This document shows positions 10,441 through 22,339 of a stretch of DNA of 64,000 nucleotides, one piece after another. A model generated the notes under the pieces. It was not told the origin of the DNA. It worked only from the letters and a program-made list of their open reading frames with translations, and ran no database searches. Positions within the stretch are counted from its first letter, which is position 1, and every line of letters starts with the position of its first letter. The translations under genes and the position numbers were made by a program. Origin of the DNA: Branchiostoma floridae (taxonomy: Eukaryota; Chordata; Leptocardii; Amphioxiformes; Branchiostomatidae); contig NC_049994.1 in NCBI RefSeq assembly GCF_000003815.2, positions 2,593,502 through 2,657,501 on the forward strand. Reading direction: 5' to 3'.

Positions 10441-12522
10441 TGGTATTATCTTAATCGAACCAGTCTCTGTTGCGCTTCTCCGCTCCAGACTCAGCGAACT
10501 GCGCTCCCATGCTCAGCTTGAACTCAGAAGAATGAAAAACAGCTGGTGGACCAACCTCGCCAGGGAAATACAGGGTTATGCAGATACCGGCAACCAACAA
10601 CAATTCTAAAGCGCCCTTAAAGCCGCCTAAGGCCCCGGCCGAGGATCACACTTCCCAGTACGTAGCGCAGACGGATCTCTCATAACTAGGAAAACTGCCA
10701 TCCTAGCCCGCTGGGCCGAACATTATAAACAGCTACTCAACAGACACACGGTGGTGGATGACAGACAGCATCCTTGATGACATTCCCGAACTCCAGATCA
10801 TGCAAGAGCTGGATGATCTGCCGACCCTCGACGAGGTGAAGTCCGCCATTGCTTCCCTGAAGAGCAACAAGGCGGCGGGACCTGACGGTGTGCCCGCTGA
10901 GATTCTGCGCTGCGGGGGTGAGGCAGTAGCCAGGCACCTCCACAGTTTTGTCACAGCCTCTTGGAACTCAGGCTGCGTTCCACAGCAGTGGAAAGACGCT
11001 GACCTGGTAAGCATATACAAGAGAAAGGGTGACAAGGCCGACTGCAGCAACAGTCGCGGCATCTCCCTGCTGTCATGCGCAGGTAAAGTGCTCACAAGGA
11101 TCTTGCTTTTGCGGCTCATCAAGTCTGTGGCAGAGGACATCCTACCAGAGAGTCAGTGCGGATTCCGCAAAGACCGCAGCACCATAGACATGGTTTTTGT
11201 GGCGAGGCAAGTGCAAGAAAAGTGCAAGGAGCAACATAAGGAATTGTACATGGTCTTTATAGACCTAACCAAGGCCTTCGACTCCGTGAACAGACCACTA
11301 CTCTGGGAAGTGCGCGGGAGATTTGGCTGCCCCAGCAGGTTTCTGGCCGTACTGAGGGCACTCCATGACGGTGTGATGGTGAGGGTTCTTGGCGCTGGGG
11401 AAAAGTCTGACCCGTTCTCAGTCTGCACTGGTGTGAGCAAGGGTGCGTTATCGCACCTGTCATATTCAACCTGTTCCTAGCCGCAGTCATGCTCACTGCA
11501 AAGAAACACATCAGGCCCGAGGACTGTGTTCAACTGACATATCGTCTTGATGGCAGCCTGTTCAATCTTCGTAGACTCAAAGCCAAAACCCGTGTTGAAC
11601 AAGAGTCCATCCTAGAGTTGCAGTATGCTGATGATGCTGCTATCACCAGCTGTTCTGCTACAGGGTTGCAGAGGAACATGGACTCCCTTGATACTGCTTA
11701 CACCCGCGCTGGACTCGGCATCAACAAGGGGAAAACAGAGGTCATGCACCAAGGCCTAGCCAACACATCTGAACCAGACATACGGATCAAGGGCACACAG
11801 CTGAAAAACGTCCAGACTTTCACTTACCTTGGATCCGTACTAAACACGGCATCGGACGTCACGGACGATGTACAGAGACGAATTCCAGGACTTGCCTCCA
11901 CCGCTTTTGGACGTCTCGCCAGCAGAGTTTTCCTGAACAAGGATCTTACAATACAGACAAAAGTCGCCGTTTACAAGGCTGTCTGTCTCTCCATCCTGCT
12001 CTACGCAAGTGAGTCCTGGACACTGTACCGTCACCACATCCGGACACTTGAACAGTTCCACATCCGTTGCCTCCAAAGGATCTTGGGCCTGCGGTGGTGG
12101 CATAAGGTACCCCACACAGAGATACGCCGTAGGGGTGGCATTGATCCCATGGAAACCATCTTGGTACAGCGCCAGTTGAGATGGGTCGGCCACGTCATCC
12201 GACTACCTGCAAACCGGCTCCCCCGCCAAGTCCTCTACGGAGAGCTAACTCACGGCAGGCGCTCGGTGGGGGGACAGAGGAAAATATATAAGGACTATCT
12301 TAAAAGCAGCATGAAGACATGTGAAATCCCAACCCACAGTCTGGAGAACTGTGCCGCAGACAGAAGTGGGTGGAAGCGGACCTACCTGGCAGGTACCCGG
12401 CTGTTCACAGAAAAGTACAACAGCCAGGCGGAAGCTCGGAGAGAGAAGCGCCACCTGCGACAGGGGAGAGGAGAGACGACATCGTCGGTACCCGACGGTC
12501 GGCCATAAGCAAGTAAGCAAGC
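10441..12522 (+). mobile_element. RTE-type non-LTR retrotransposon, 5'-truncated
   Basis: From about 10470 the translation reads RSRLSELRSHAQ, WWTNLAREIQ, LITRK and RWAEHYKQLLN in broken frames, the linker usually found between endonuclease and RT in RTE-like LINEs. It continues into RT motifs. The 3' end is a short AAGCAAGTAAGCAAG tail at about 12508-12522 without poly(A), as expected for RTE. The endonuclease is missing, so the copy is 5'-truncated. No target-site duplication is obvious at the zinc-finger junctions. Confidence 0.8.
10758..12508 (+). pseudogene. Reverse transcriptase of the RTE-like LINE, one frameshift
   Basis: Frame one (10758-11480) carries SNKAAGPDGVPAEIL, the fingers and palm segments, GFRKDRST and DLTKAFDSV with a catalytic Asp. 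Frame two (11489-12508) carries LQYADDAA, the catalytic YADD box, TYLGSV, then ILLYASESWTLYRHH and the RWVGHVIRLP thumb/connection region. A single missing base at about 11444 separates them: inserting any one base restores the usual QGC-VIAP-like motif, so the break is recent. It encodes no complete protein here and has lost its endonuclease. Confidence 0.85.
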
Positions 12523-12801
12523 CTACTGAACTTCCCGCTGCACTCCTCACACTTGATAGGTTTCTCCCCTGTGTGAGTCCGGAAGTGGGTTTTCAGATCA
12601 TCTTGCCTACTAAACTGCTTGCTGCACTCCTCACACTTGTAGGGTTTATCACCTGTATGAATCCGCATGTGTTTCTTCAGAGTAGTCAGCTCACTGAACT
12701 GTCTGCTGCACTCCTCACATTTGTAAGGTTTCTCACCTGTGTGAGTCCGCATGTGTCTCTCCAGATTACCCATCTGACTGAACTGCCTGCCACACTCTTC
12801 A

Positions 12802-13967
<1,166 letters not shown>

Positions 13968-14415
13968 AGAATAAAGCTAATTAACTTGAAAGTTCATCTG
14001 TGTTGGTAGAAGTCATTCTTGAAATAGTTGAACTGTAATTTCCAACACAAAAATTGGACTCACCCAAATTTTCGACTGCACAACATCAGTCTTTGTCAAG
14101 GAATGAGCAACCCACTGCTGTCGTGACGTCACGTAATGCAGATAGAACACGTGACTCAGTAAGCAGTGGATTATAGGTTGCAGGAAGTCTATGGCGCCCT
14201 CCGTCTCTGTTCAGGGATGGTTGTAAAGCAATCTACATATATACTATAATCCACTGCTTACTGAGTCATGCGTTCTATCTGCATTACGTGACGTCACGAC
14301 AGCAGTGGATTGTTCATTCCTTGACAAAGACTGATGTTGTGCAGTCGAAAATTTGGGTGAGTTCAATTTTTGTGTTGGAAATTACAGTTCAACTATTTCA
14401 AGAATAAAGCTAATT
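13968..14415. mobile_element. Palindromic fold-back element flanked by 15-bp direct repeats
   Basis: Arms 14015-14176 and 14244-14405 are inverted copies of 162 bp each with only a few mismatches, around a 67-bp loop. The same 15-bp sequence AGAATAAAGCTAATT stands at 13968-13982 and 14401-14415, so a long target-site duplication is possible, with 32 extra bases at the left. Each arm contains the CRE-like TGACGTCA. The arm sequence GAAATAG...TTTCCAACAC...AAATTTTCGAC also appears beside the N gap at 34170-34260, so it is one repeat family. Long direct repeats and inverted terminal blocks would suit a Penelope-like origin, but no RT is present. Confidence 0.7.
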
Positions 14416-14556
14416 GATGTGTTAATATCGGCACTCACTCATAATCAACACTCGAATCTCTTGGTGAGTGATGTGCTATGATGATAACGTGTTAAAGGCG
14501 AGGTAAAGTGGTAGAACCTCGGACTGAGAACGAAGCATGCATTAGCATGGCGTTTT

Positions 14557-14710
14557 TGAACGTGTTGGCGGGAGTCAAATATGTTAGTAATCAGGAGAAC
14601 ATATTCACCTTTGACCTGCCCTGCTTCACCTCTGACCCCTCGGTACGACGAAAGAAGAAAGCAGCTCGACCCCTATTTTACGCAAGGAGAAACCCCGTCC
14701 TAGGAAACAG
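14557..14710 (+). promoter_or_regulatory. Candidate non-coding first exon of zinc-finger gene B
   Basis: Starts around GTGTTGGCGGGA and ends in the donor GAAACAG|GTAAGA (exon end 14710). The same block stands at 29727-29880 in front of gene C and ends in the corresponding donor GAAACAG|GTATGG. In both cases the next good acceptor lies just before the zinc-finger ATG. Conservation of the block including CACCTTTGACC and TCTGACCCCTCG, without a shared open frame, suggests promoter plus 5' UTR. Confidence 0.5.
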
Positions 14711-14993
14711 GTAAGACTTAATAGCGAGCAATAAGGTTTTCTGATGTTGAGCGAAAGAGTTTGTGGTCATTTCTGTGGGAAAAACTGAAGTAATGTGATA
14801 GTCTGTAGGAGGTTTCTGTATATGTGAATATGGTAAAAATGAAGAGGGAGGGGGGCGAAACCAAACATACGTGCGACACTCATTACCTCCGCACGTCATG
14901 TAGGAGGGAAGGTGGCAGTTTTGGAGGGTATAAGTGGCGTTTGGGGATGATATAAAGTGATACGTAGTGCAATGCATGGGCGTTAATAGTCAC

Positions 14994-15031
14994 AGGCGAC
15001 TGTTGGTTTACGCTCCCGCCAACAGTCGCCT
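14994..15031. other. Perfect 13-bp hairpin
   Basis: AGGCGACTGTTGG and its exact complement CCAACAGTCGCCT are separated by 12 bases. It lies in the presumed first intron of gene B. No poly-T run follows, so it is not a terminator-like structure. Confidence 0.7.
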
Positions 15032-15960
15032 ATACGGATATGGCGTTAAATGACCCTTAAATGATTTGTAGTTCGACAATGACAATGAAGTTTGACAATG
15101 ACAATGGCAAAGTTTATTGCATATTCATGTCCCATTGGGGCTAAATGCGGTCAGAGTAAAGCACACATGTTGAAATGCCTCGAAGTGACCATTGAAAGCA
15201 AGGAAGTCAAAGTTCATTGCACAACATTTGTAAACGGGTACAATGTAAGGCAAACTAAGTATATTTTATAAGTACAGTGTAAAGCAAACTTAGTATATTT
15301 ATAAGCTAAGACAACTAGCTATATAGTAGAATTAAACTAATAACGTATACATGTAGATTTAAGCATATGTAATATTTGAAGCAACACAGTCAGTGTACAA
15401 TATGAATCAAATCCAGAATGTTGCGACAGACTTCTAACTAATAACATAAATCTATTACATACTAGTACTACACTCAGGTTCTATTTTATACAAACAATAT
15501 TGAGAGGAGACACAGTGAAGAATTTTCATATCTAGTACATGTATATAATTATACATTCTTATGACATTGTTTACAAAATAAGTTGTTATCATGAGGTTCC
15601 TTTCTGCATGGATATATATATATGTATTAGCCCATGTAACGGAAACAGTATCGGTACATGACATGAGTGCATGGAATAGGTCTCTTCGTGTCTTTGGTAA
15701 TGGTTTGCACTTGCATCTGCATTAATTTAGTTCTGTGGATTCCATAGATCTCTGGGCCTGAGGTCTGGGCCTGATCCCAGGTTCGGCTCAGCTCGGACAT
15801 GTTGCAAGGGATTGCATTCTTTTTTTTTTCACAAAACATGGCTGGATTTGGTTGAGCTGTTAGGTTGAAATAACTTCATCAAGTTGTAACACAAACTAGT
15901 TTGTTTTCTATCAGTATCATGATGATTAGAAAAAGCAATTTCTTCCTGTTGTATTTCTAG
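15032..15960 (+). other. Intron of gene B with LINE 3'-UTR remnants
   Basis: At 15075-15150, read on the minus strand, GCAATAAACTTTG with an imperfect CATTGTCATTGTC tail resembles the 3' end of CR1/L2-like LINEs. A related bit follows at about 15210. The stretch ends at the acceptor ttgtatttctag (15960). No coding sequence. Confidence 0.4.
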
Positions 15961-15970
15961 TAGGCTGGAC

Positions 15971-16819
15971 ATGGCAATGGCAGGACAAGTGTCTCTCACC
16001 GATGTGAATGATGGATCTCCCACCGGGGTGCCCAAGATTGACTGTGACAGCAAATCAAGCAATGCTGAAGACCAGACGACAGCACAAAAAGTCCACGTGA
16101 ATAGTGCTAGTGAGCATACAGGAGAAAAGCGTTACAAGTGTGATCGATGTGACTTTTCTGCAGCATGGAAATCCAGCTTTGACCGTCATATAGCAACTCA
16201 CACTGGAGACAAACCCTACATGTGTGGGGAGTGTGGGTACAGGGCAGTTCTAATGTCTACCTTATCCCGACATATGAGAATCCATACAGGTGAAAAACCT
16301 TACAAGTGTGACCAGTGTGACTATTCAGCTACACAGAAACCCAGTCTGGACAAGCATATAGCAGAAAATCACACAGGTGAAAAACCCTACAAGTGTGACC
16401 AGTGCGATTTTTCTGCAATGCAGAAATCCCACATTGACTACCATATAGCAACAAAGCACACTGGTGAGAAACCCTACATGTGTGGAGAGTGCGGGTATAG
16501 GACAGTTCTAAAGTATACCTTATCCACACATATGAAAATCCACACTGGAGAAAAACCCTTCAAGTGTGACCAGTGCGATTTTTCTGCAATACAGAAACCC
16601 CACATTGACTATCATAAAGCAACAAAGCACATTGGTGAGAAACCCTACATGTGTAGTGAGTGCGGCTACAGGACAGTTCAAAAGTCTAAGTTATCACGAC
16701 ATATGAAAACCCATACAGGGGAAAAACCCTACAAGTGTGACCAGTGCGACTATTCTGCAGCGCGGAAATCCACTTTGGACAACCATATGGCAGCAAGGCA
16801 CACTGGAGAGAAATCCTAA
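15971..16819 (+). CDS. C2H2 zinc-finger protein B, eight fingers
   Basis: 282 residues from an ATG ten bases after the acceptor. The leader (MAMAGQVS to ASEHTGEK) is recognisably related to that of genes A and C (DGSPTGV, AEDQTTAQKV). Eight complete C2H2 fingers follow, alternating CGECGYRT and CDQCDFSA/CDYSA types, all with intact ligands. A one-base loss at about 16814 changes the expected GEKPYKC to a stop (TAA at 16817). Related sequence continues in other frames to 17493, so the ancestor had about 16 fingers. The eight-finger product may still be a working DNA-binding protein, or the whole may be a young pseudogene. Confidence 0.8.
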   Translation: MAMAGQVSLTDVNDGSPTGVPKIDCDSKSSNAEDQTTAQKVHVNSASEHTGEKRYKCDRCDFSAAWKSSFDRHIATHTGDKPYMCGECGYRAVLMSTLSRHMRIHTGEKPYKCDQCDYSATQKPSLDKHIAENHTGEKPYKCDQCDFSAMQKSHIDYHIATKHTGEKPYMCGECGYRTVLKYTLSTHMKIHTGEKPFKCDQCDFSAIQKPHIDYHKATKHIGEKPYMCSECGYRTVQKSKLSRHMKTHTGEKPYKCDQCDYSAARKSTLDNHMAARHTGEKS

Positions 16820-17493
16820 AGTGTGACCAGTGTAACTATTCTGCATCACTGAAAGCCAATATAGACAACCATACAGCAGCAAAACACATAGGTGAAAAAC
16901 CCTACATGTGTGGTGAGTGTGGATATAGGACAGTTCAAAAGTCAAAGTTATCCAGACATATGAGAACCCACACTGGAGACAAACCCTACATGTGTGACCA
17001 ATGTGACTATTCTGCAGCACTGAAAGCCAATTTGGACAACCATACAGCAGCAAAACACACAAGTGATAAACCCTACATGTGTGTAGAGTGCGGGTACAGG
17101 TCGGCACAAAGGTCTTCCTTATCCCGAAATATGAGAACTCATACAGGAGAAAAGCCCTACAAGTGTGAGCAATGTGACTATTCTGCAGCACAGAAAACCA
17201 CTTTAAACGAGCATCGCACAAAACACAAGGGTGAGAAACCCTACATGTGTGGAGAGTCTGGGCACAGGTCAGTTCTAAAATCTAAGCTATCCATACATAT
17301 GAGAATCCATACAGGAGAAAAAAACCTACAAGTGTGACCAGTGCGACTATTCTGCATCACGGAAAGCCCACCTTGACCACGATATGGCAGCGAAGCACAT
17401 CTATGAGAAACCCTACATGTGTGAGGTGTGTGGTTACAGAACAGTTAACAAGTCACACTTGTCTAGACACATGAAAACCCATCAACCACACTG
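16820..17493 (+). pseudogene. Decayed distal half of zinc-finger gene B
   Basis: Eight more finger units lie behind the frameshift. The first six read in a frame ending at 17337, where one extra A in GGAGAAAAAAACC causes a second shift. The last two read to TGA at 17493. Three of the eight have lost a zinc ligand: HMRTH became NMRTH near 17131, CGECG became CGESG near 17257, and DHHM-type became DHDM near 17382. The eight fingers upstream have lost none. Confidence 0.85.
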
Positions 17494-17969
17494 ACGTAAC
17501 ATGTGTAACCCACGCGACAGTTACTAAATCGTCTTTCGACCAACATGTCACAAACCACACTCCGTAGAAAAAAGAAGTGTTACTAGTGTCAGTTCTCAGT
17601 TCGATATGGACGTCATGTGGGTTAGTCCTGATCAGAGACACACGTAAAAGCTGATGACGTACCCGACTTTACGGATACATGATAAGTGACAGGTTGACCG
17701 TGTGCGACACTGAGACATTACGGGTGCTTCCCACGTGACTATTGTGATGGCATGAATGAGGGAAGCCATGTGGATTTGAAAGATTTATCCTGCATATGAA
17801 AATTGGCTTCATATTTCTTAACTTTTCATGTTCATGAATCGAAAGTCCTCTGTTTAAGATAGAATTATAGAATGACTTGATAGATGCTCATAGGATAAGT
17901 TGTTCTCAAATAGGCAAGTGTTTTTCCAAAGCATGTTAAGGTACTGAATCGGTTTCTGTTACCATGTTA
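17494..17969. other. 3' flank of gene B
   Basis: No gene or repeat recognised; ends at the TA target of the next element. Confidence 0.45.
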
Positions 17970-18904
17970 CGAGGGTGCTTCAAAAAGTAATGTCACTAGT
18001 TTTGTAACAGGCTCATTTTTTCCTCGAATGAGATGAAATTTGGCACAAAGGTAACGGCATATATTCTCTTGAGATTAGAATATCTCAATTTGTTGTTCAC
18101 ATTTTGATGAGCAACTGTGTTGATTTCAAGATAAACATACCCCTGGAAGTTTGTCAGAAGATCAGTTCCTCTAGATCTGACCCTTTTATAACTACTGTAG
18201 GAAGCCGAAATTTTACCTGTATAATAACAAATGTCTCTGTAGGTTACATGCCAATTTTCATATCTGAACTCTTAATGGTTCATCTTTTACAGCTGCTAGA
18301 AAGGAGCGAGTTACTATATTACAGGCAGTTTGATTAATAGCCAAATACGTGGTTTATTCATCAAAGGTTTTATAGACTAATTTTCCATCAACCAAAAGAT
18401 ACGAAACTTGGCACAGTTATTGGTTGTTTCAAGACAAAGAAGTGTGCAAAGTTTGATTTCTTTCTGTTTATTGAAAAGTCCACTACAGAAACTTTAATCA
18501 GCCCACCCCTGATTAACGGCACTGATGACCGAGGTCATACCTCACTTCACCCAAGGCACGAAAAAAGAAAACATGATTGGATTTCAACGGTGAACATGTG
18601 CATGTGCCTTATGAAGAAATAGAACTTGATGCATGTGCAATTTCAGCGTCATACAATAGCTACAAGTGAGTTAAGGACATTATCAAGTGCACATAAATTG
18701 AACCTCTAATTTCTTTCGACGAGATAACAAGGGTGTGGTCATCTAGAACTCAAGTCGGTTACTCATAAAAATGTGAACAACAAAGTGAGCTATATCAATC
18801 TCAAAAGGAGATATGGCTTTACCTTTGTGTCAAATTTCAACTCATTCGAGGAAAAAAATGAGCCTGTTATGAAACTAGTGACATTACTTTTTGAAGCAGC
18901 CTCG
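17970..18904. mobile_element. Mariner-like MITE with long TIRs
   Basis: Ends CGAGGGTGCTTCAAAAAG and CTTTTTGAAGCAGCCTCG are inverted copies flanked by TA on both sides (17968-17969, 18905-18906). The TIRs extend about 130-150 bp inward, through TGTCACTAGTTT and a GGCACAAAGGTAA-like stretch. The GAGGxTGxxTCAAAAAGTAATG end and the TA duplication fit the mariner/Tc1 group. No transposase frame remains in the roughly 640-bp middle. Confidence 0.85.
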
Positions 18905-19223
18905 TATATATCTAATATTTGTATCGTTATGAAATAATATTTTGTCTACTTACTTTGAATACATTTATATACTGTTTTAAAAAAAGGCTAATCTGTAGTG
19001 AATACCAGAAGAAAATAAGCGACCACTCAAAATTATTGGTTTCGGTGAAATGAGTTATACTGCTGTTTGTCAACTAACATGTAGTGATGGAGTGTTAATG
19101 AAGGGCTTTTCCACTTGCGCACTATGCCTATGGTAGAAATGTGTAGTGGTAGATATGGAGTTTTATTTAATCGTTTTTGAAACTTGCTAATTGTTTCCTG
19201 ATAATTCCTGTTATTACTGCTTA

Positions 19224-19718
19224 GGCCACAGCAAGTAAATTTTATGGATGACATCCGCGCGCTCATTAATTTTCGCCTGATTTCAGAAAAAAAAACAAGA
19301 TTTTTTTTTCTTCTTCAGGGATGGTCCGATAGGTCAAAATTGGTAAATGGGTTATGTTGTAACCAAATAATTGTATATAGAATTGACACTAGATGGCTAG
19401 CATTGACTGTTGTTGCAGAAGTGAAACTTGCTGGATAGTTGTAAGAGTGGCACCAATATGGAAGTCATGGTTGTAATTGCCAACATGGATAGTGAGTACC
19501 AGTCTACCACACTGGTGTCACTTTTACTACACTGGTGCATTTCTTAAATACAGGAATGAATGCCTTGTTGGTTGTGTTGCCATATTTTGTCACTTCAGTT
19601 TTTGTTACAACGTTTATGGTGTCTATTTTGCAAATTGGCCATCTTGTTTTTTTTTTCGCCCTACCCCATTCTTGCAGTCTGCAGAGGATGTCATCCATAA
19701 AATTTACTTGCTGTGGCC
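19224..19718. mobile_element. Harbinger-like MITE, 495 bp, TTA target duplication
   Basis: Starts GGCCACAGCAAGTAAATTTT and ends with its exact complement; the inverted repeat continues through ATGGATGACATCC (about 33 bp). TTA stands at 19221-19223 and 19719-19721. A 3-bp TWA duplication and GG-starting ends are typical of PIF/Harbinger elements. No transposase is present. Confidence 0.85.
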
Positions 19719-19721
19719 TTA

Positions 19722-20230
19722 GGAGGAAACTTTGTGCTTGACCTCGTACTATATAATCTGTATCGTCTAAACTATGTATTACTAAGGCCCCCATTCCACC
19801 TGACGGCGCTCTCACGGCGATGGAAAATGGTAGAAAAAGCTGCTCTAGTGGAATCTCTACTGCGACGCCAGCGCGCTCCCAGCGCGACGGAAAACTCAAA
19901 GGTCAGCAATTTTTATGGGCTGCCAAGGACTTTAAATATTACTTAACGAATGTCAGAGATAAAGAACGAAATTTCTTACGTTTTGTGTATTGCATTGTCT
20001 ACTAAGTCATATTACTATAATAACACTTAATATTACAGTATATAACACACATGTGATACAAAATCAACTTGAATGGTATACATTTCCTCAGCTATTATTT
20101 GCAAACTCTAAAGCAACAATCGCAATTGTTCATTGGTTTGTAGTTTTCTTGGAAAATAAATTTACAGTTATTGACACGATTATATCGTTGAACACCCTTT
20201 TTATACAAATGGTTCTCAGACAACTCAGCA
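19722..20230. other. Intergenic, nothing recognised
   Basis: AT-rich. A GC-richer patch at 19788-19900 (CTGACGGCGCTCTCACGGCG) may belong to a dispersed repeat, but I could not define its ends. Confidence 0.4.
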
Positions 20231-21990
20231 GCTAGTTTAGGACAAGTCAGTACCATACTAACTCAGCACTTAATGTGTGTATGTGTTTTGGACAAGTCAG
20301 CACCATACTTACTCAGCACTTAATGTGTGTATGTGTTTAGGACAAGTCAGCACCATACTTACTCAGTTCTTTATATGTGTATGTGTTTAGGACAAGTCAG
20401 CACCATACTTACTCAGCATTTAATGTGTATATGTGTTTAGGAAAAGTCAGCACCATACTTCCCTTGCCAAACTGGTCTGGATTGCCGCTTTAAGGCCAGA
20501 AACATTATACCAGCATTAAGGCCAGCATAGGGCACTCTGCCATGGTGATTTCGCGCCTATTATAGCTGTCTATGTATCCCTTCCTCAACTGTCAGCCAGG
20601 CAGTGTCTTGAGCCAATTAGTGAGCATTACAAGAGCATTAGAGCTCTCTGTCACAGCTATTAGTTCTGGTTGGACCGTACATTAACAACTGGTACATGGG
20701 TTAATCCCCAGCCACCTTAGCATTGTTTTCCTGTTGGGAAACTGGAAACAGAGTGACTACATAGGCACAGGGTATCTGACACTGTTTCATTTGGTCTGAC
20801 TTGATTTTAGAAGAAAAGACCTGGAATAGATCCTATTTCATGTGTTTTGGAAGGGTGGCAAGACAAGACAAGACTCCTGAGGGTTAATGTGGCGTGACCA
20901 CCTGCACTAGCTAGCTGTCAGGGGTGGGGCACTGGCCTTTCCTGCACTCAAGGAAAGACCCAGATGATAAGTGATGATTAATGAGCCCGGCATCAACTCG
21001 GCATTAATGCAATGTCTAGTGGGAAACAACTTAGTGCCAGGTAAATGATGAAAATGCTCTGTTGAGGAGCGTATAATGCTGCCTTAAAGCAGCATTCCAG
21101 ACCAGTTTGGCAAGGGTTACTCAGCACTTAATGTGTGTATGTGTTTAGGACAAGTCAGCACCATACTTACTCAGCACTTAATGTGTGTATGTGTTTAGGA
21201 CAAGTCAGCACCATACTTACTCAGCAGTTAATGTGTGTATGTGTTTAGGACAAGTCAGCACTATACTTACTCAGTACTTAATGTGTGTATGCGTTTAGGA
21301 CAAGTCAGCACCATATACTTACTCGGCACTTAATGTGTGTACGTGTTAAGGACAAGTCAGCACCATACTTACTCAGTACTTTATGTGTGTATGTGTTTAG
21401 GACAAGTCAGCACCATACTTACTCAGCACTTAATGTGTGTATGTGTTTAGGACAAGTCAGAACCATACTTACTCAGTACTTTATGTGTGTATGTGTTTAG
21501 GACAAGTCAGCACCATACTTACTCAGCACTTAATGTGTTTATGTGTTTAGGACAAGTCAGCACCATACTTACTCAGCACTTAATGTGTGTATGTGTTTAG
21601 GACAAGTCAGCACCATACTTACTCAGTACTTTATGTGTGTATGTGTTTAGGACAAGTCAGCACCATACTTACTCAGCACTTAATGTGTGTATGTGTTTAG
21701 GACAAGTCAGCACCATACTTACTCAGTACTTTATGTGTGTATGTGTTTAGGACAAGTCAGCACCATACTTACTCAGTACTTTATGTGTGTATGTGTTTAG
21801 GACAAGTCAGCACCATACTTACTCAGTATTTAATGTGTGTATGTGTTTAGGAGAAGTCAGCACCATACTTACTCAGTACTTTATGTGTGTATGTGTTTAG
21901 GACAAGTCAGCACCATACTTACTCAGTATTTGATGTGTGTATGTGTTTAGGACAAGTCAGCACCATACTTACTCAGTACTTAATGTGTGT
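20231..21990. repeat. 50-bp minisatellite, about 22 units, interrupted by a MITE
   Basis: The unit contains GGACAAGTCAGCACCATACT, then TACTCAGYACTT and TAATGTGTGTATGTGTTTA, with a period of exactly 50 over most of the array. About 4.5 units stand left of the MITE (20231-20460) and 17.5 right of it (21117-21990). Units differ mainly at CAGCACTTAA/CAGTACTTTA, and the two variants are interspersed. Confidence 0.95.
20461..21116. mobile_element. 656-bp MITE inside the minisatellite
   Basis: Ends CCCTTGCCAAACTGGTCTGG and its complement, TIR about 36 bp with few mismatches. Uninterrupted units read CATACTTACTCAG; the insertion reads CATACTT-element-TTACTCAG, so the duplication is TT, two bases. 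No coding capacity. The superfamily is not assigned: the ends and TT duplication do not fit TA-specific Tc1/mariner or TTAA-specific piggyBac. Confidence 0.85.
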
Positions 21991-22339
21991 CTGGAATGTT
22001 GACTTTGGTTCCTGGCAGATACCTGTTTTCTCTTTACCAGACAACTCCTATATTATCCTGCAAAAAAAAGACCAAGAAATTACTTTGATACGGCCTAGAC
22101 TTATTATCTGGTTCAAACGGTGCCGTGAAAATTTAACGCGAAGCAAAACGTGTAAACAAACGCCATGTTTGGTGTTAATATTGGAACAGTCAGCATAACC
22201 ATATCATATAAAGACTGCTATAAAGGCTTTGTGACGCACTCCATTTCGGCACAGCTATTGAAACACGTATACTGGCTCTCTCTCTCTCTCTCTTAAAAAT
22301 GTCAATATAGTTTTGATTTTCTGTATGTTTTGATTTGGT
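21991..22339. other. Spacer with a short (CT)n run
   Basis: A (CT) run lies at about 22271-22293. No gene. Confidence 0.5.

Noticed and set aside
14325-14352. Hammerhead-ribozyme-like core (CTGATG...CAGTCGAAA) in the fold-back element arm
   Set aside because: The base after CTGATG is T, not the required A, and the related copy at 34220-34250 lacks CTGA altogether; a covariance-model search would settle it.
14508-14714. A 68-codon frame over the shared first exon of gene B
   Set aside because: It starts with GTG, and the homologous block at 29727 does not keep the frame, so the block is more likely untranslated.
20231-21990. CRISPR-like array
   Set aside because: Units are contiguous 50-bp repeats with no unique spacers and the genome is eukaryotic; it is a minisatellite.
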